Shown here: piece after piece, positions 14,471-22,985 of the stretch
Layout of the letters: each line of letters begins with the position of its first letter
Position numbering within the stretch: the first letter of the stretch is position 1
Assembly (NCBI GenBank): GCA_046048895.1
Contig: JBJOFF010000014.1
Span: 1 to 23,395 of the forward strand
Length of the DNA: 23,395 nucleotides
Reading direction: 5' to 3'
Source of the DNA: ZLKRG08 sp046048895
GTDB lineage: Bacteria > Actinomycetota > Actinomycetes > Nanopelagicales > Nanopelagicaceae
Made by a program: the position numbers and the translations under genes
Notes under the pieces: generated by a model
What the model saw: only the letters and a program-made list of their open reading frames with translations
Database searches by the model: none
Told to the model about the DNA's origin: nothing

Positions 14471-16543
14471 GTGGCTGAAGAAAAAGATTCCGTAGAGAGT
14501 TCCTATACCGCTAAAGACTTAGCGGTCCTAGAAGGCCTCGAAGCCGTTCGCAAGCGCCCAGGTATGTATATCGGTTCTACCGATTCACGCGGACTCATGC
14601 ACTGCCTCTGGGAAATTATCGATAATGCGGTTGATGAATCGCTAGCAGGTTACTGCAAGAAGATTGAAATTAATTTAGAAGCCGATGGTTCAATTGAAGT
14701 ACATGATGATGGCCGCGGTATTCCAGTAGATAAAGAACCAAAGACTGGTTTAACTGGCGTCGAAGTTGTAATGACCAAACTTCACGCAGGTGGAAAGTTT
14801 GGAAGTGGTTCATATGCTGCATCTGGTGGTTTACATGGTGTTGGTGCATCTGTTGTTAATGCGCTCTCATCAAGATTAGATGTTGAAGTAGATCGCGGCG
14901 GAAAAATTAATTGGATGTCATTTCAGCGTGGCACAGCAGGTGTATTTGATGGCGATGGACCAAAGGCGCCATTTACAGCGCAATCAGGTTTGCGTGTAAT
15001 CGGAAAAATCTCATCAAAGATCACCGGCACTCGAGTTAAGTACTGGCCGGATCGCCAGATCTTTATGAAAGATGCCGAACTAGATATGGAAGATATCTAT
15101 GCTCGTGCACGTCAAACATCTTATTTAGTTCCAGGGTTAACTCTGGTGGTAAACGACAAGCGCACCAAGAGCGGCAAGTCAGAAACATTTTTCCATAAGG
15201 GCGGTATTTCTGAATACTGTAATTTCTTACAGCCAGATGATCCTGTCGGCGATGTAATTCGTCTTGATGGTAAAGGCGAATACGAAGAAACCGTTCCAGT
15301 GCTTGATGATCAAGGACATATGGTTTCAACTGATGTGCAGCGCGAAATGGGCGTGGATATCGCACTCAAGTGGGGCAATGGCTATGAAACCACTATGCGT
15401 TCTTTCGTAAATATTATTGCGACCCCAAAGGGCGGAACTCACGTGCAGGGTTTCGAGCGTTCGATCACCAAGGTAATCAACGAAGCTGCACGTAGCGCTG
15501 GTATCTTGAAGAAGAACGAAGCAGATGTAATTAAAGATGACGTTTTAGAAGGTTTAACTGCAGTAATTACCGTGCGAATGACCGAGCCACAATTTGAAGG
15601 TCAGACCAAAGAGGTTTTGGGTACCAATGCGGCGATCAAGATTGTTGGCAATGTAGTTGCAGATAGCTTAAAAGCATTCTTCAACACCACCAAGCGCATC
15701 GATAAAGCTAACGGCAAGTTAGTGCTAGAGAAGATTGTCGGTGCTTCGCGTACTCGTATCGCTACTCGCAGTCACAAGGAATTACAGCGCCGCAAGAATG
15801 CGCTGGAATCATCATCGCTACCTACCAAGTTAGCTGATTGCCGCTCTGAAGATGTAAATCGCACGGAACTATTTATCGTAGAGGGTGATTCAGCACTTGG
15901 CACCACCAAGGCAGCTCGTAACTCTGAATACCAAGCGATTCTGCCGCTTCGCGGGAAAATCTTAAATGTTCAGAAAGCTTCGCTGGCTCAGATGTTAGAT
16001 GACAAAGAGTGCGCATCAATCATCCAAGTAATCGGCGCCGGTTCCGGAAAATCTTTTGAAATTGATGAAGCACGTTATGGACGTATCATAATGATGTCCG
16101 ATGCGGACGTCGATGGTTCACATATTCGTTGCTTGCTGCTTACTCTGCTTTATCGGTACATGAAGCCGCTAATAGATGCTGGACGAGTATTTGCTGCGAT
16201 GCCACCACTTCATCGCATTGAAGTCATCGGTGGCGGTGGCAAGAAGGGCGAAGTTCTTTATACCTACTCTGATGATGAGATGAAGAAGGTAACTGCAGAT
16301 TTAACTAAGCAAGGAAAGCGCTGGAAAGAACCAATTCAGCGCTATAAGGGTCTTGGTGAAATGGATGCGGATCAACTACGTGAGACCACCATGGACCCAG
16401 ATCATCGAACCTTGCGCCGCGTGACCATTAAAGATGCCCAAGCGGCAGAGAAGATTTTCGAACTGCTAATGGGCAACGAGGTAGGACCTCGTAAGGACTT
16501 TATTTCGACTGCGGATATTGACCGCGATCGAATTGATGCTTAA
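14471..16543 (+). CDS. parE: DNA topoisomerase IV subunit B (type IIA topoisomerase ATPase subunit)
   Basis: A 690-residue GyrB/ParE protein. The GHKL ATPase domain shows EIIDNAVDESLAGY, DDGRGIPVD and the ATP lid GGLHGVGASVVNALS; the transducer follows; the TOPRIM domain shows EGDSALG and MSDADVDGSH; and the C-terminus has QRYKGLGEM. It binds ATP and drives strand passage with the A subunit. I call it ParE rather than GyrB because actinobacterial gyrB sits with gyrA near the origin, whereas a second B subunit sits close to the primary sigma gene, as here. The GTG start has no ribosome binding site. It converges on parC with 11 bp between the stops, so the two subunits are made from separate transcripts. 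Confidence 0.9.
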   Translation: MAEEKDSVESSYTAKDLAVLEGLEAVRKRPGMYIGSTDSRGLMHCLWEIIDNAVDESLAGYCKKIEINLEADGSIEVHDDGRGIPVDKEPKTGLTGVEVVMTKLHAGGKFGSGSYAASGGLHGVGASVVNALSSRLDVEVDRGGKINWMSFQRGTAGVFDGDGPKAPFTAQSGLRVIGKISSKITGTRVKYWPDRQIFMKDAELDMEDIYARARQTSYLVPGLTLVVNDKRTKSGKSETFFHKGGISEYCNFLQPDDPVGDVIRLDGKGEYEETVPVLDDQGHMVSTDVQREMGVDIALKWGNGYETTMRSFVNIIATPKGGTHVQGFERSITKVINEAARSAGILKKNEADVIKDDVLEGLTAVITVRMTEPQFEGQTKEVLGTNAAIKIVGNVVADSLKAFFNTTKRIDKANGKLVLEKIVGASRTRIATRSHKELQRRKNALESSSLPTKLADCRSEDVNRTELFIVEGDSALGTTKAARNSEYQAILPLRGKILNVQKASLAQMLDDKECASIIQVIGAGSGKSFEIDEARYGRIIMMSDADVDGSHIRCLLLTLLYRYMKPLIDAGRVFAAMPPLHRIEVIGGGGKKGEVLYTYSDDEMKKVTADLTKQGKRWKEPIQRYKGLGEMDADQLRETTMDPDHRTLRRVTIKDAQAAEKIFELLMGNEVGPRKDFISTADIDRDRIDA

Positions 16544-16554
16544 TTAACTAAAAC

Positions 16555-18066
16555 TTAAGCAATCTTTGAGCGGCGTGGTGTGCCGAAGTTCTTACCAACT
16601 TCAGAAACCTCTTCAGAAACCTTAGCTTTAATAGCATCTTCGCTCTTTAGTAGCGCAGTTAAATCAGCGATGGTCTTCTTAAGTTCCTTCTGCTCGGTAT
16701 CAAGTTCCAGTTTGCTCATCTTGGTCAAACGACGAAGTGGCATATCCAAGATATAGGTTGCTTGCTCTTCTTTTAACTTAAAATTCTTGATTAGGGCATC
16801 TTTAGCAGCTGATGCATCTTCAGAACCGCGAATGATCTTGATGACCTTATCGATATCGATAATCGCTTTGAGTAGGCCATCTACCAGAAGTAGACGAGCT
16901 TCGGCCTTTGCCTTGCGGAATTCAGAGCGACGTGTAACAACTTCAATGCGGTGATCGATAAATACCTGAAGTAGCGTCTTAAGACCCAACTGTTGCGGCT
17001 TTCCGTTAACAAGCGCAACCGCGTTGATAGAGAACTGTTGTTCCATAGGGGTTAACTTGTAGAGCTTCTCTAAAATCTCTTCTGGTTCGTAGCCATTCTT
17101 AATTTCAATAACCACGTTGGTACCAGTCTTACCATCTGATAGATCCACAATGTCGCTGATGCCTTGAACCTTCTTGTTCTTAACAACTTCCGCGATTTTT
17201 TCGACAATCTTCTCTGGGCCTACGTTAAATGGAAGTTCCTTGACCACAATGCCTTGTTTACGTGAAGTAACTTTTGCAATCTCTACAGTTGCACGAATTT
17301 TAAAGGCGCCTTTACCTGAATCATAAGCTTCGGCGATACCTTCAATATCTACTAATTCGCCACCTGTTGGAAAATCCGGGCCGGGCACAAATTTCATCAA
17401 CTGTTTTGTCGTAGCTTTAGGGTTTTCAATTAAATATTTAGTTGCGGCGACTACTTCATTCAAGTTATGTGGTGCCATGTTGGTAGCCATACCAACTGCA
17501 ATTCCGGTTGCGCCATTTACGAGCAAGTTTGGAAATGCAGCAGGAAGTACCAAGGGCTCTGCGATTTGGCCATCGTAATTTGGACCGAAATCTACGGTGT
17601 TCTCATCTGCCTCTGCCACCATTGATAGCGCAGGAGTAGCCAGGCGGGCTTCTGTGTAACGCATTGCCGCAGGGCCTGCATCTAATGAACCGAAATTTCC
17701 GTGGCCATCAATTAAAGGTAAGCGCATGGAAAAGTTCTGCGCCATACGAACCAGCGCATCGTAAATTGCGCCATCACCGTGTGGGTGCAATTTACCCATT
17801 ACTTCACCAACTACACGTGCGCTCTTTACATGACCGCGATCTGGGCGAAGACCCATCTCTGACATCTGATGCAGAATGCGACGATGTACCGGCTTTAAAC
17901 CATCACGTGCATCTGGAAGAGCTCGTGAATAAATAACTGAGTATGCATATTCCAAAAATGATTCGGACATCTCTGATGAAACATCGATATCAACGATTTT
18001 GCCTGGTTCTTCTCCAGGCTTTGGGCCAGTCGCTTTGCCCTTTGTTGCTTTTGTTTTCGCAGCCAT
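16555..18066 (-). CDS. parC: DNA topoisomerase IV subunit A lacking the C-terminal domain
   Basis: A 503-residue GyrA/ParC protein, about 300 residues shorter than usual. The N-terminal breakage-reunion domain is complete: SRALPDARDGLKPVHRRIL, GKLHPHGDGAIYDALVRMAQ, and catalytic Tyr137 in AAMRYTEARL. The tower and the coiled-coil gate follow (LDMPLRRLTKMSKLELDTE), and the protein ends at FGTPRRSKIA, just where the beta-pinwheel C-terminal domain should begin. The stop lies 11 bp from the parE stop, and the opposite strand of parE holds no continuation, so this is not a frameshift. The residue matching E. coli GyrA Ser83 is Gly99. I take ATG 18066 as the start; the open frame to 18132 overlaps psuK. 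It lies 26 nt after psuK and may share its transcript. Confidence 0.9.
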   Translation of the reverse strand: MAAKTKATKGKATGPKPGEEPGKIVDIDVSSEMSESFLEYAYSVIYSRALPDARDGLKPVHRRILHQMSEMGLRPDRGHVKSARVVGEVMGKLHPHGDGAIYDALVRMAQNFSMRLPLIDGHGNFGSLDAGPAAMRYTEARLATPALSMVAEADENTVDFGPNYDGQIAEPLVLPAAFPNLLVNGATGIAVGMATNMAPHNLNEVVAATKYLIENPKATTKQLMKFVPGPDFPTGGELVDIEGIAEAYDSGKGAFKIRATVEIAKVTSRKQGIVVKELPFNVGPEKIVEKIAEVVKNKKVQGISDIVDLSDGKTGTNVVIEIKNGYEPEEILEKLYKLTPMEQQFSINAVALVNGKPQQLGLKTLLQVFIDHRIEVVTRRSEFRKAKAEARLLLVDGLLKAIIDIDKVIKIIRGSEDASAAKDALIKNFKLKEEQATYILDMPLRRLTKMSKLELDTEQKELKKTIADLTALLKSEDAIKAKVSEEVSEVGKNFGTPRRSKIA

Positions 18067-18092
18067 AGGGCGAAATTCTGCCAAAATTATTT

Positions 18093-18974
18093 TTAATTTA
18101 AGGGAGGGCGCGCGCCAACCGTGGCAACACATTTCGCCGCTAATGCAGTTCCGGCATTAAGGGCTTGCTCTAAATCACTTGTCTCAAGCCATTTTGGAAT
18201 AAATCCAGCTGCGAAAGAATCGCCAGCTCCCGTGGTATCGACTACGTTGGTTGTTACGGCAGGCACCTTTGCAAATTGATCTTTGTAAATACCAGTTGCT
18301 CCGCGAGAACCCAATTTGATTACAACTAAGGGGGTGCGCTTTCTTAAGTTTTCTTCAGCCTCTTCTAAATCATCAGATTCGCCTAAATATCTAGCTTCTT
18401 CATTATTTAGCAAGATGCCATCGACCATGCCAACCCATTCCAGAATCTCTGATTTCGGAACCGCTTTCATTGCACCAGTGGTGGTTGGATCGAAGAAGAT
18501 TGGGATATTTTTCTCACGGAATTTTTTAATCATGCCAAGAGCGGCATCACGTGAGCGAAAATCCAATAGGGCATAGCCAGATAGAAAAACTCCATCTACA
18601 TCATCTAAATTTGGTAAATCGGAAACTTCCAAATCTGCGTTAGCGCCATTGTCTGGAAACATAGTGCGTTCGCCATTTGAATCCACCAAAATCACAACCA
18701 CACCGGATGGACGACCAGAATTCATCAGCCCATGATGTTCAACGCCGTACTTATCTAAATCACTAACCAGCGCAAATCCAACTGGATCATTGCCAACGCG
18801 GGCCACTATTACTGCTTTGTTGTGGGTGCGGGTAATCCAGGTTGCCACGTTGGCAGCTTGTCCTCCAGGGTGGGTAGAAATCTTGCTAGCGGTGTCATTG
18901 CCATAATTAATCTGCTCTTTTAACTGCGCAATAACATCCAGCGCCACATCGCCCATGCATAGTATCTTCTTCAT
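18093..18974 (-). CDS. psuK: PfkB-family carbohydrate kinase, probably pseudouridine kinase
   Basis: A 293-residue ribokinase-like sugar/nucleoside kinase. The N-terminal signature is HPGGQAANVATW (residues 36-46) and the C-terminal one is DTTGAGDSFAAGF (246-258) with catalytic base Asp252. GLMNSGRPSGVVVILVDSNG and the LLNNEEARYL segment are also family features. The substrate call rests on context: its ATG shares one base with the psuG stop (TAATG, 18972-18976), and kinase plus glycosidase form the known pseudouridine breakdown route, in which pseudouridine is phosphorylated and then split to uracil and ribose 5-phosphate. Another nucleoside or sugar cannot be ruled out by sequence alone. 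Confidence 0.85.
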   Translation of the reverse strand: MKKILCMGDVALDVIAQLKEQINYGNDTASKISTHPGGQAANVATWITRTHNKAVIVARVGNDPVGFALVSDLDKYGVEHHGLMNSGRPSGVVVILVDSNGERTMFPDNGANADLEVSDLPNLDDVDGVFLSGYALLDFRSRDAALGMIKKFREKNIPIFFDPTTTGAMKAVPKSEILEWVGMVDGILLNNEEARYLGESDDLEEAEENLRKRTPLVVIKLGSRGATGIYKDQFAKVPAVTTNVVDTTGAGDSFAAGFIPKWLETSDLEQALNAGTALAAKCVATVGARPPLN

Positions 18975-19861
18975 TAAAGCGCCGCTGCTATCTGCGCTGC
19001 AAGCGCACTATTACCTTTAATGATGTCGATATTAACTCTTAGCGATTCACCTTTAGATTCAGTATGGAAATATTCCAGTAAAAACGGAGTGGTCTCTTTG
19101 CCATGAATATTATTTGTGTTTGCAGATTTAAGTCCGCCTTCAAGCAATCGGTCATGTAGCACTTTATCCATTTGATTAACTACTGGATTTGCAACGATTA
19201 GAGAATTTTGCTGCGTGCCCATGTTGTATCGCGCCTTCATGATTGCGGCGATTTCAACTGGAGTATTTACTTGATATTCCAATTCAAACCCAGAGTCCGT
19301 TAGGTAAAAACCAGGGAAGCGCTTGGTTTTGTATCCAACTACACCAATTGCATAAGTCTCTAATCGTTCTAGCGTTGCTGCCACATCTAAAATGGATTTA
19401 ACTCCTGCGCAGACCACAGTCATATCAATTTGTGAAAGCGCAGTTAAATCTGCTGATTCATCGAAAGATTCATTTGCGCCGCGATGAACTCCACCCAAAC
19501 CGCCAGTTGCAAATACTTTAATGCCAGCTTTTGCAGCTAAATGTGCCGTCGCAGCCACAGTAGTTGCAGCTGAGAGTTTCTTGGCTTCTGCGATCGCCAA
19601 ATCACGTGTCGAAGCTTTAATAACATCGTCGCGATTCGCAATTGCAATAAGTTGCTCGTCAGTTAAGCCAATATGTGCCACCCCATCAATTAACGCGATG
19701 GTTGCTGGCGTCGCTCCATTTTCACGAACGATGCGCTCTACATCTCGAGCTACTTCTAAGTTAGTCGGACGCGGCAAACCGTGGCTGATGATGGTTGATT
19801 CCAAGGCGACAACCGGTGCGCCTGATTTAAGAGCCTTTTCCACTTCCGGAGAGAACTTCAT
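18974..19861 (-). CDS. psuG: Pseudouridine-5'-phosphate glycosidase
   Basis: A 295-residue protein of the PsuG family (the E. coli enzyme is slightly longer), which cleaves the C-C glycosidic bond of pseudouridine 5'-phosphate. Motifs: VALESTIISHGLPRP with Glu21, GATPATIALIDG, IKASTRDLA with Lys82, FATGGLGGVHRGA, SADLTALSQ, and VVCAGVKSILDV with Lys155; Glu21, Lys82 and Lys155 correspond to the active-site Glu/Lys/Lys of the family. The start ATG at 19861 has TAAACT 6 nt upstream and no Shine-Dalgarno, so it probably begins a leaderless transcript that continues into psuK and perhaps parC. The pathway salvages pseudouridine from RNA turnover. Confidence 0.93.
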   Translation of the reverse strand: MKFSPEVEKALKSGAPVVALESTIISHGLPRPTNLEVARDVERIVRENGATPATIALIDGVAHIGLTDEQLIAIANRDDVIKASTRDLAIAEAKKLSAATTVAATAHLAAKAGIKVFATGGLGGVHRGANESFDESADLTALSQIDMTVVCAGVKSILDVAATLERLETYAIGVVGYKTKRFPGFYLTDSGFELEYQVNTPVEIAAIMKARYNMGTQQNSLIVANPVVNQMDKVLHDRLLEGGLKSANTNNIHGKETTPFLLEYFHTESKGESLRVNIDIIKGNSALAAQIAAAL

Positions 19862-19867
19862 ATTGGA

Positions 19868-19873
19868 AGTTTA
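19868..19873 (-). promoter_or_regulatory. -10 box for leaderless psuG transcript
   Basis: On the minus strand TAAACT lies 6 nt before the psuG ATG. It sits in a 39-bp spacer divergent from the phosphatase gene. Confidence 0.5.
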
Positions 19874-19900
19874 GAGCCTTTTTAATGAAAGAATAAATCC

Positions 19901-20983
19901 ATGAAGCTAAGCGAGATCACGCCAGCAATTTTTGCTGGACTTGGTCTTTCTCAATACGAATCGCGCTTAGGTGTTTCGCCAAGTGGTCGTGAAGTACTCT
20001 TTCTAATTGATGGGTTTGGCGCACATGCAATGGATGATTACCCAGAGCTAATGCCAAATATTATCTCTGGTAAAAGTTTTGGTGATATCACCACTGCATT
20101 TCCATCTACCACTTCAACTTCACTTGCCACGCTGTTAACTGGCGCGATGCCAAATGAACATGGCATGTTGGGCTACACCGTACGAGTGCCACATTCGGAT
20201 CGCGTTTTAAATGCGCTCAAATGGGATGAACGAGTAGATCCAGTGATTTGGCAACCTAAAGATTCATTCTTTGAAATCGGCGCTCGTCATGGAATTAATG
20301 TCACCCATGTAGCAGCCAAGCGATATGAAGGAACTGGATTTACTCGTGCAGTATTTCGCGGCGCAAATTATCGCGGCGCCAATTTATATTCCGATTTAGT
20401 CACAGAAACGGCGCATGCGCTCAAATCTTCACCATCATTTGTCTATCTATATGTAAATGATTTAGATGTAGCAGGTCACGTAGCTGGATATGGTTCAGAT
20501 AAATGGTTAAGCGCGCTGCAAATGATTGATAACTTAGTTGGACAATTGCGAGAGCGGCTTCCTAAAGGTACCCGAATTTGGATTACTGGCGACCACGGAA
20601 TGTTAAATGTGGGTGAAAAAATCGTAATTGGCCGAGATAACTTGCTAAGCACTGAAGTCGCCACCATTGCCGGTGAGCCGCGAGCTAGACATATCTATTT
20701 ATCCAGGCCAGAAGTTTCTAATGAAATCGCTAATTTATGGCGGAGCGAATTGAGTAATACCGCAACTGTTTATACCAAGAGCGAAGCGATTGACTCAGGC
20801 ATATTTGGATTACCGATGCCAGAGAAGTTTGCTGAACGCGCTGGAGATTTAATTGCGATAGTAAATACGGATGCTATTTTGATAGATCCAGCACGTGAGA
20901 AACTAGAGTCGGCAATGGTTGGTCATCACGGAGGATTGACACAGATTGAAACTAATGTGCCGCTGCAATTGCTAGCGCTTTAG
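19901..20983 (+). CDS. Alkaline-phosphatase-superfamily enzyme (nucleotide pyrophosphatase / phosphodiesterase type)
   Basis: A 360-residue metal-dependent hydrolase of the NPP/alkaline-phosphatase fold. Metal and catalytic residues are visible: Asp37 in FLIDGFG, the nucleophile region AFPSTTSTSLATLLTG (Thr70 or Thr71), NDLDVAGHVAGYG (Asp189 and His193), TGDHGML (Asp231 and His232), and VGHHGGLT near the end. No signal peptide is present, so it should act in the cytoplasm. The substrate may be a nucleotide sugar, dinucleotide or phosphodiester; it is not known. Pairing with sepH is, as I recall, conserved in Actinobacteria, but here the two converge, and their stop codons overlap in TTAG (20980-20983), read as TAG on plus and TAA on minus. 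A weak GAAAG precedes the ATG. Confidence 0.85.
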   Translation: MKLSEITPAIFAGLGLSQYESRLGVSPSGREVLFLIDGFGAHAMDDYPELMPNIISGKSFGDITTAFPSTTSTSLATLLTGAMPNEHGMLGYTVRVPHSDRVLNALKWDERVDPVIWQPKDSFFEIGARHGINVTHVAAKRYEGTGFTRAVFRGANYRGANLYSDLVTETAHALKSSPSFVYLYVNDLDVAGHVAGYGSDKWLSALQMIDNLVGQLRERLPKGTRIWITGDHGMLNVGEKIVIGRDNLLSTEVATIAGEPRARHIYLSRPEVSNEIANLWRSELSNTATVYTKSEAIDSGIFGLPMPEKFAERAGDLIAIVNTDAILIDPAREKLESAMVGHHGGLTQIETNVPLQLLAL

Positions 20984-21765
20984 TTTTCTGGATCTTCTTT
21001 CTTTGTTCCAAACATAATTTCATCCCATGAAGGAACAGATGCGCGCTTTTTGACACCATCTTCAGCGTCTTCGTTTTCGCGAATTACAGATAAGCGAGGT
21101 GTAGGAGCAGTATTAATCTGAACTGTTGGAGCAGGATTTGAATAAACCAGTCCATGATTGATTTCAGGTTCTGGAGTGCGAACCACAGCAGCGCTTTCAC
21201 CCATAATCCAAGATGCGCCTTCATCCTCAGAGACAATCAAACGTTTTGCCATATCAAAGAACCAGACGGCATCACCATGACCATCACCAAAATTATTTAC
21301 AGTTGGATAGGACAAACGGATAACCCATTTGCCATCATCGCGGCGGTGAGTATTCCACTGCAGCGCATCGGCTGCGACTCCATTTGCAGCAAGTTTTGAA
21401 GTTACTACTTCTAAAAAAGTCTGCGCATCACGGGATCCGGCATTTTTAGTAACTGTTCCGTAGGCAACGCTCAAGATATATGAACGCTCTTGAAGAATTG
21501 GGCCAGCAAATCGTTCGACTTTCTCATAAGACCAATTTGCCTCACGTGCTAAATCATCAATTGCCGCGCCAGCGCGAAGTCGAGCTTGCAACTCCTTGAT
21601 ACTGATAGTTGGTTCGTTCTCTGTCGGCACCGAAGCTAATCGTGGTTGATTAATTGTGGCGCGCAAGTTATCTGAAATTCGGAGAGTGAATTGATTTTCA
21701 TCTTGGTCAGTTAGTAGCAGATGCGTGCCATCTTCGCTTCTGCCGTTGACTCTTAACTCGCTCAT
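20980..21765 (-). CDS. sepH: Septation protein SepH (DUF3071)
   Basis: A 261-residue DUF3071 protein. In Streptomyces, SepH binds FtsZ and promotes its assembly at division sites. The N-terminal domain (about 1-175) includes LLLTDQDENQFTLRI, a helix-turn-helix-like segment (SIKELQARLRAGAAIDDLAR then EANWSYEKVERFAGPI), and WVIRLSYP. The C-terminal tail is low complexity until the conserved end motif RASVPSWDEIMFG (241-253), typical of the family. I chose ATG 21765 (MSELRVNGRSEDG), which matches the usual SepH start; the frame is open to 21837, but that part is the overlapping MFS gene. The MFS stop and sepH start share ATGA (21762-21765), so sepH should be translated by coupling; no separate ribosome binding site is seen. 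It is shorter than Streptomyces SepH through a shorter tail. Confidence 0.9.
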   Translation of the reverse strand: MSELRVNGRSEDGTHLLLTDQDENQFTLRISDNLRATINQPRLASVPTENEPTISIKELQARLRAGAAIDDLAREANWSYEKVERFAGPILQERSYILSVAYGTVTKNAGSRDAQTFLEVVTSKLAANGVAADALQWNTHRRDDGKWVIRLSYPTVNNFGDGHGDAVWFFDMAKRLIVSEDEGASWIMGESAAVVRTPEPEINHGLVYSNPAPTVQINTAPTPRLSVIRENEDAEDGVKKRASVPSWDEIMFGTKKEDPEN

Positions 21766-22958
21766 GGGCGGGAGCGTAGCCGAACCCATTCTCGAAAGTA
21801 AGGAAGCAGCGCTAGATTCGCTATAAATAAAGTACAAATCGGAATGAAGAATCCAAGTTTTACTCCAAAGTTATCGATAACCTGACCTGCCAATGCACTT
21901 CCAATCGCACCACCAGTTGGGGTACCCGTAGTTACCCAGGTCATAGCTTCGGTCAACTCTTCTTCAGAAACTTCACTTTCCATCGTGGCATAGGCGTGAA
22001 CCAAAACGGGTGAAATGCCTAATCCATTAATAAAAAGAATTATTGCAAGTATCAAGATGGAATTTGCCATTAAGAAACCTAATGACATCAAGAACATAAA
22101 AAAGAGCGCGTAGGTGAATATTTTGGCGTGAGAAATATGTGTACCCACGATTCCATTTAATAGTGCAGCGAATCCACTACCTAAAGCCCAAATTGCTAAT
22201 AACAAACCAGAAAGCCCTGGCTGTCCAGCATTATTAGAAAATGCCACCACCAAAATGCCAACAGAACCAAAATATCCTCCGACGAAAAAGATCGGCAAAA
22301 TTATGGCTTGTGCACTTTTGCGCTTTAAAATATTGGGCGAGCTTTTTTGACTCTTATTTTTGGTAATAATTGGTTCTGTATCTTTTAATTTTGCTAGCGC
22401 TGGTTGACCAATAACTACAAAAATCATTGATGCAATTAATCCCGAAACAGGCGAAATATAAGTTGAAAGTGCAGTTGCAAGCAGCGGTCCGAAAACAAAG
22501 ATAATTTCATCAACTAAGGCTTCAAATGAGTAGGCGGTAGTTTTTAATTTTGGATCTGGCAATATTTGAATCCAACGCCTTCTAACTAAACTGCCAGAAT
22601 TAATGGTGTTTGTTTCGGCAATAATTATGGCGACAAACCAAGTCCAAATAGGAAAATTGAATTGAACTAAAGCAATGAATATGGCAAAAGAGATAAATCT
22701 TAGAATCGTATTCAGGTAAAGAACTTTGCCTTGACCGTATATATCTGCAGCTCTTGCCCAATATGGTTGTGCAATCGTAATGACCAGAGATGCAGTAGCT
22801 ACCATTAGACCAGCTAAGCCATAGGAACCAGTTTCGTGGACCACAATGAAAAGTAAAGCCAGTCGGTCCATTGATAAGTGCATTCTTGCTACAAAGCCTG
22901 CAAGTGAAAATCTGATTGCGCCAGCTATTGCGAAAATACTTTTATAGTTGGCGAACAT
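21762..22958 (-). CDS. Major facilitator superfamily transporter
   Basis: A 398-residue membrane protein with about 12 hydrophobic segments, starting with IFAIAGAIRFSLAGFVARMH and ending in LGFFIPICTLFIANLALLPY. Halves are separated by a polar loop (LAKLKDTEPIITKNKSQKSS). Segments such as GLMVATASLVITIAQPYWAR and WVTTGTPTGGAIGSALAGQV resemble drug or small-molecule exporters, but substrate and direction are unknown. The ATG at 22958 has TAGGCT 7 nt upstream and no ribosome binding site. The end overlaps sepH by 4 nt, so the division gene appears to depend on this gene's transcript. Confidence 0.85.
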   Translation of the reverse strand: MFANYKSIFAIAGAIRFSLAGFVARMHLSMDRLALLFIVVHETGSYGLAGLMVATASLVITIAQPYWARAADIYGQGKVLYLNTILRFISFAIFIALVQFNFPIWTWFVAIIIAETNTINSGSLVRRRWIQILPDPKLKTTAYSFEALVDEIIFVFGPLLATALSTYISPVSGLIASMIFVVIGQPALAKLKDTEPIITKNKSQKSSPNILKRKSAQAIILPIFFVGGYFGSVGILVVAFSNNAGQPGLSGLLLAIWALGSGFAALLNGIVGTHISHAKIFTYALFFMFLMSLGFLMANSILILAIILFINGLGISPVLVHAYATMESEVSEEELTEAMTWVTTGTPTGGAIGSALAGQVIDNFGVKLGFFIPICTLFIANLALLPYFREWVRLRSRP

Positions 22959-22965
22959 GGCTTTA

Positions 22966-22971
22966 AGCCTA
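22966..22971 (-). promoter_or_regulatory. -10 box for leaderless MFS-sepH transcript
   Basis: On the minus strand TAGGCT lies 7 nt before the ATG at 22958. It is one base away from the -10 box of the opposite gene. Confidence 0.45.
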
Positions 22972-22972
22972 G

Positions 22973-22978
22973 TAGCAT
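22973..22978 (+). promoter_or_regulatory. -10 box for leaderless inositol-monophosphatase-family transcript
   Basis: TAGCAT ends 7 nt before the GTG at 22986, with no Shine-Dalgarno. Its -35 region would lie inside the MFS coding start. Confidence 0.45.
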
Positions 22979-22985
22979 CAAGCGC

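Noticed and set aside
15063..15365. 100-codon antisense ORF inside parE
   Set aside because: No family resemblance, no ribosome binding site, and parE is fully conserved over this stretch.
16544..16554. Frameshift or truncation separating parC from a lost C-terminal domain
   Set aside because: Only 11 bp lie between the parC and parE stops and the minus strand of parE has no long frame, so no remnant domain exists here.
18107..18116. GGCGCGCGCC palindrome in the end of psuK
   Set aside because: It falls in Ala-Arg-Pro codons, is short, and needs no further explanation.
18067..18132. N-terminal extension of the parC frame upstream of 18066
   Set aside because: It overlaps the end of psuK, does not resemble the family N-terminus, and a normal MAAKTK start follows; treated as run-on frame.
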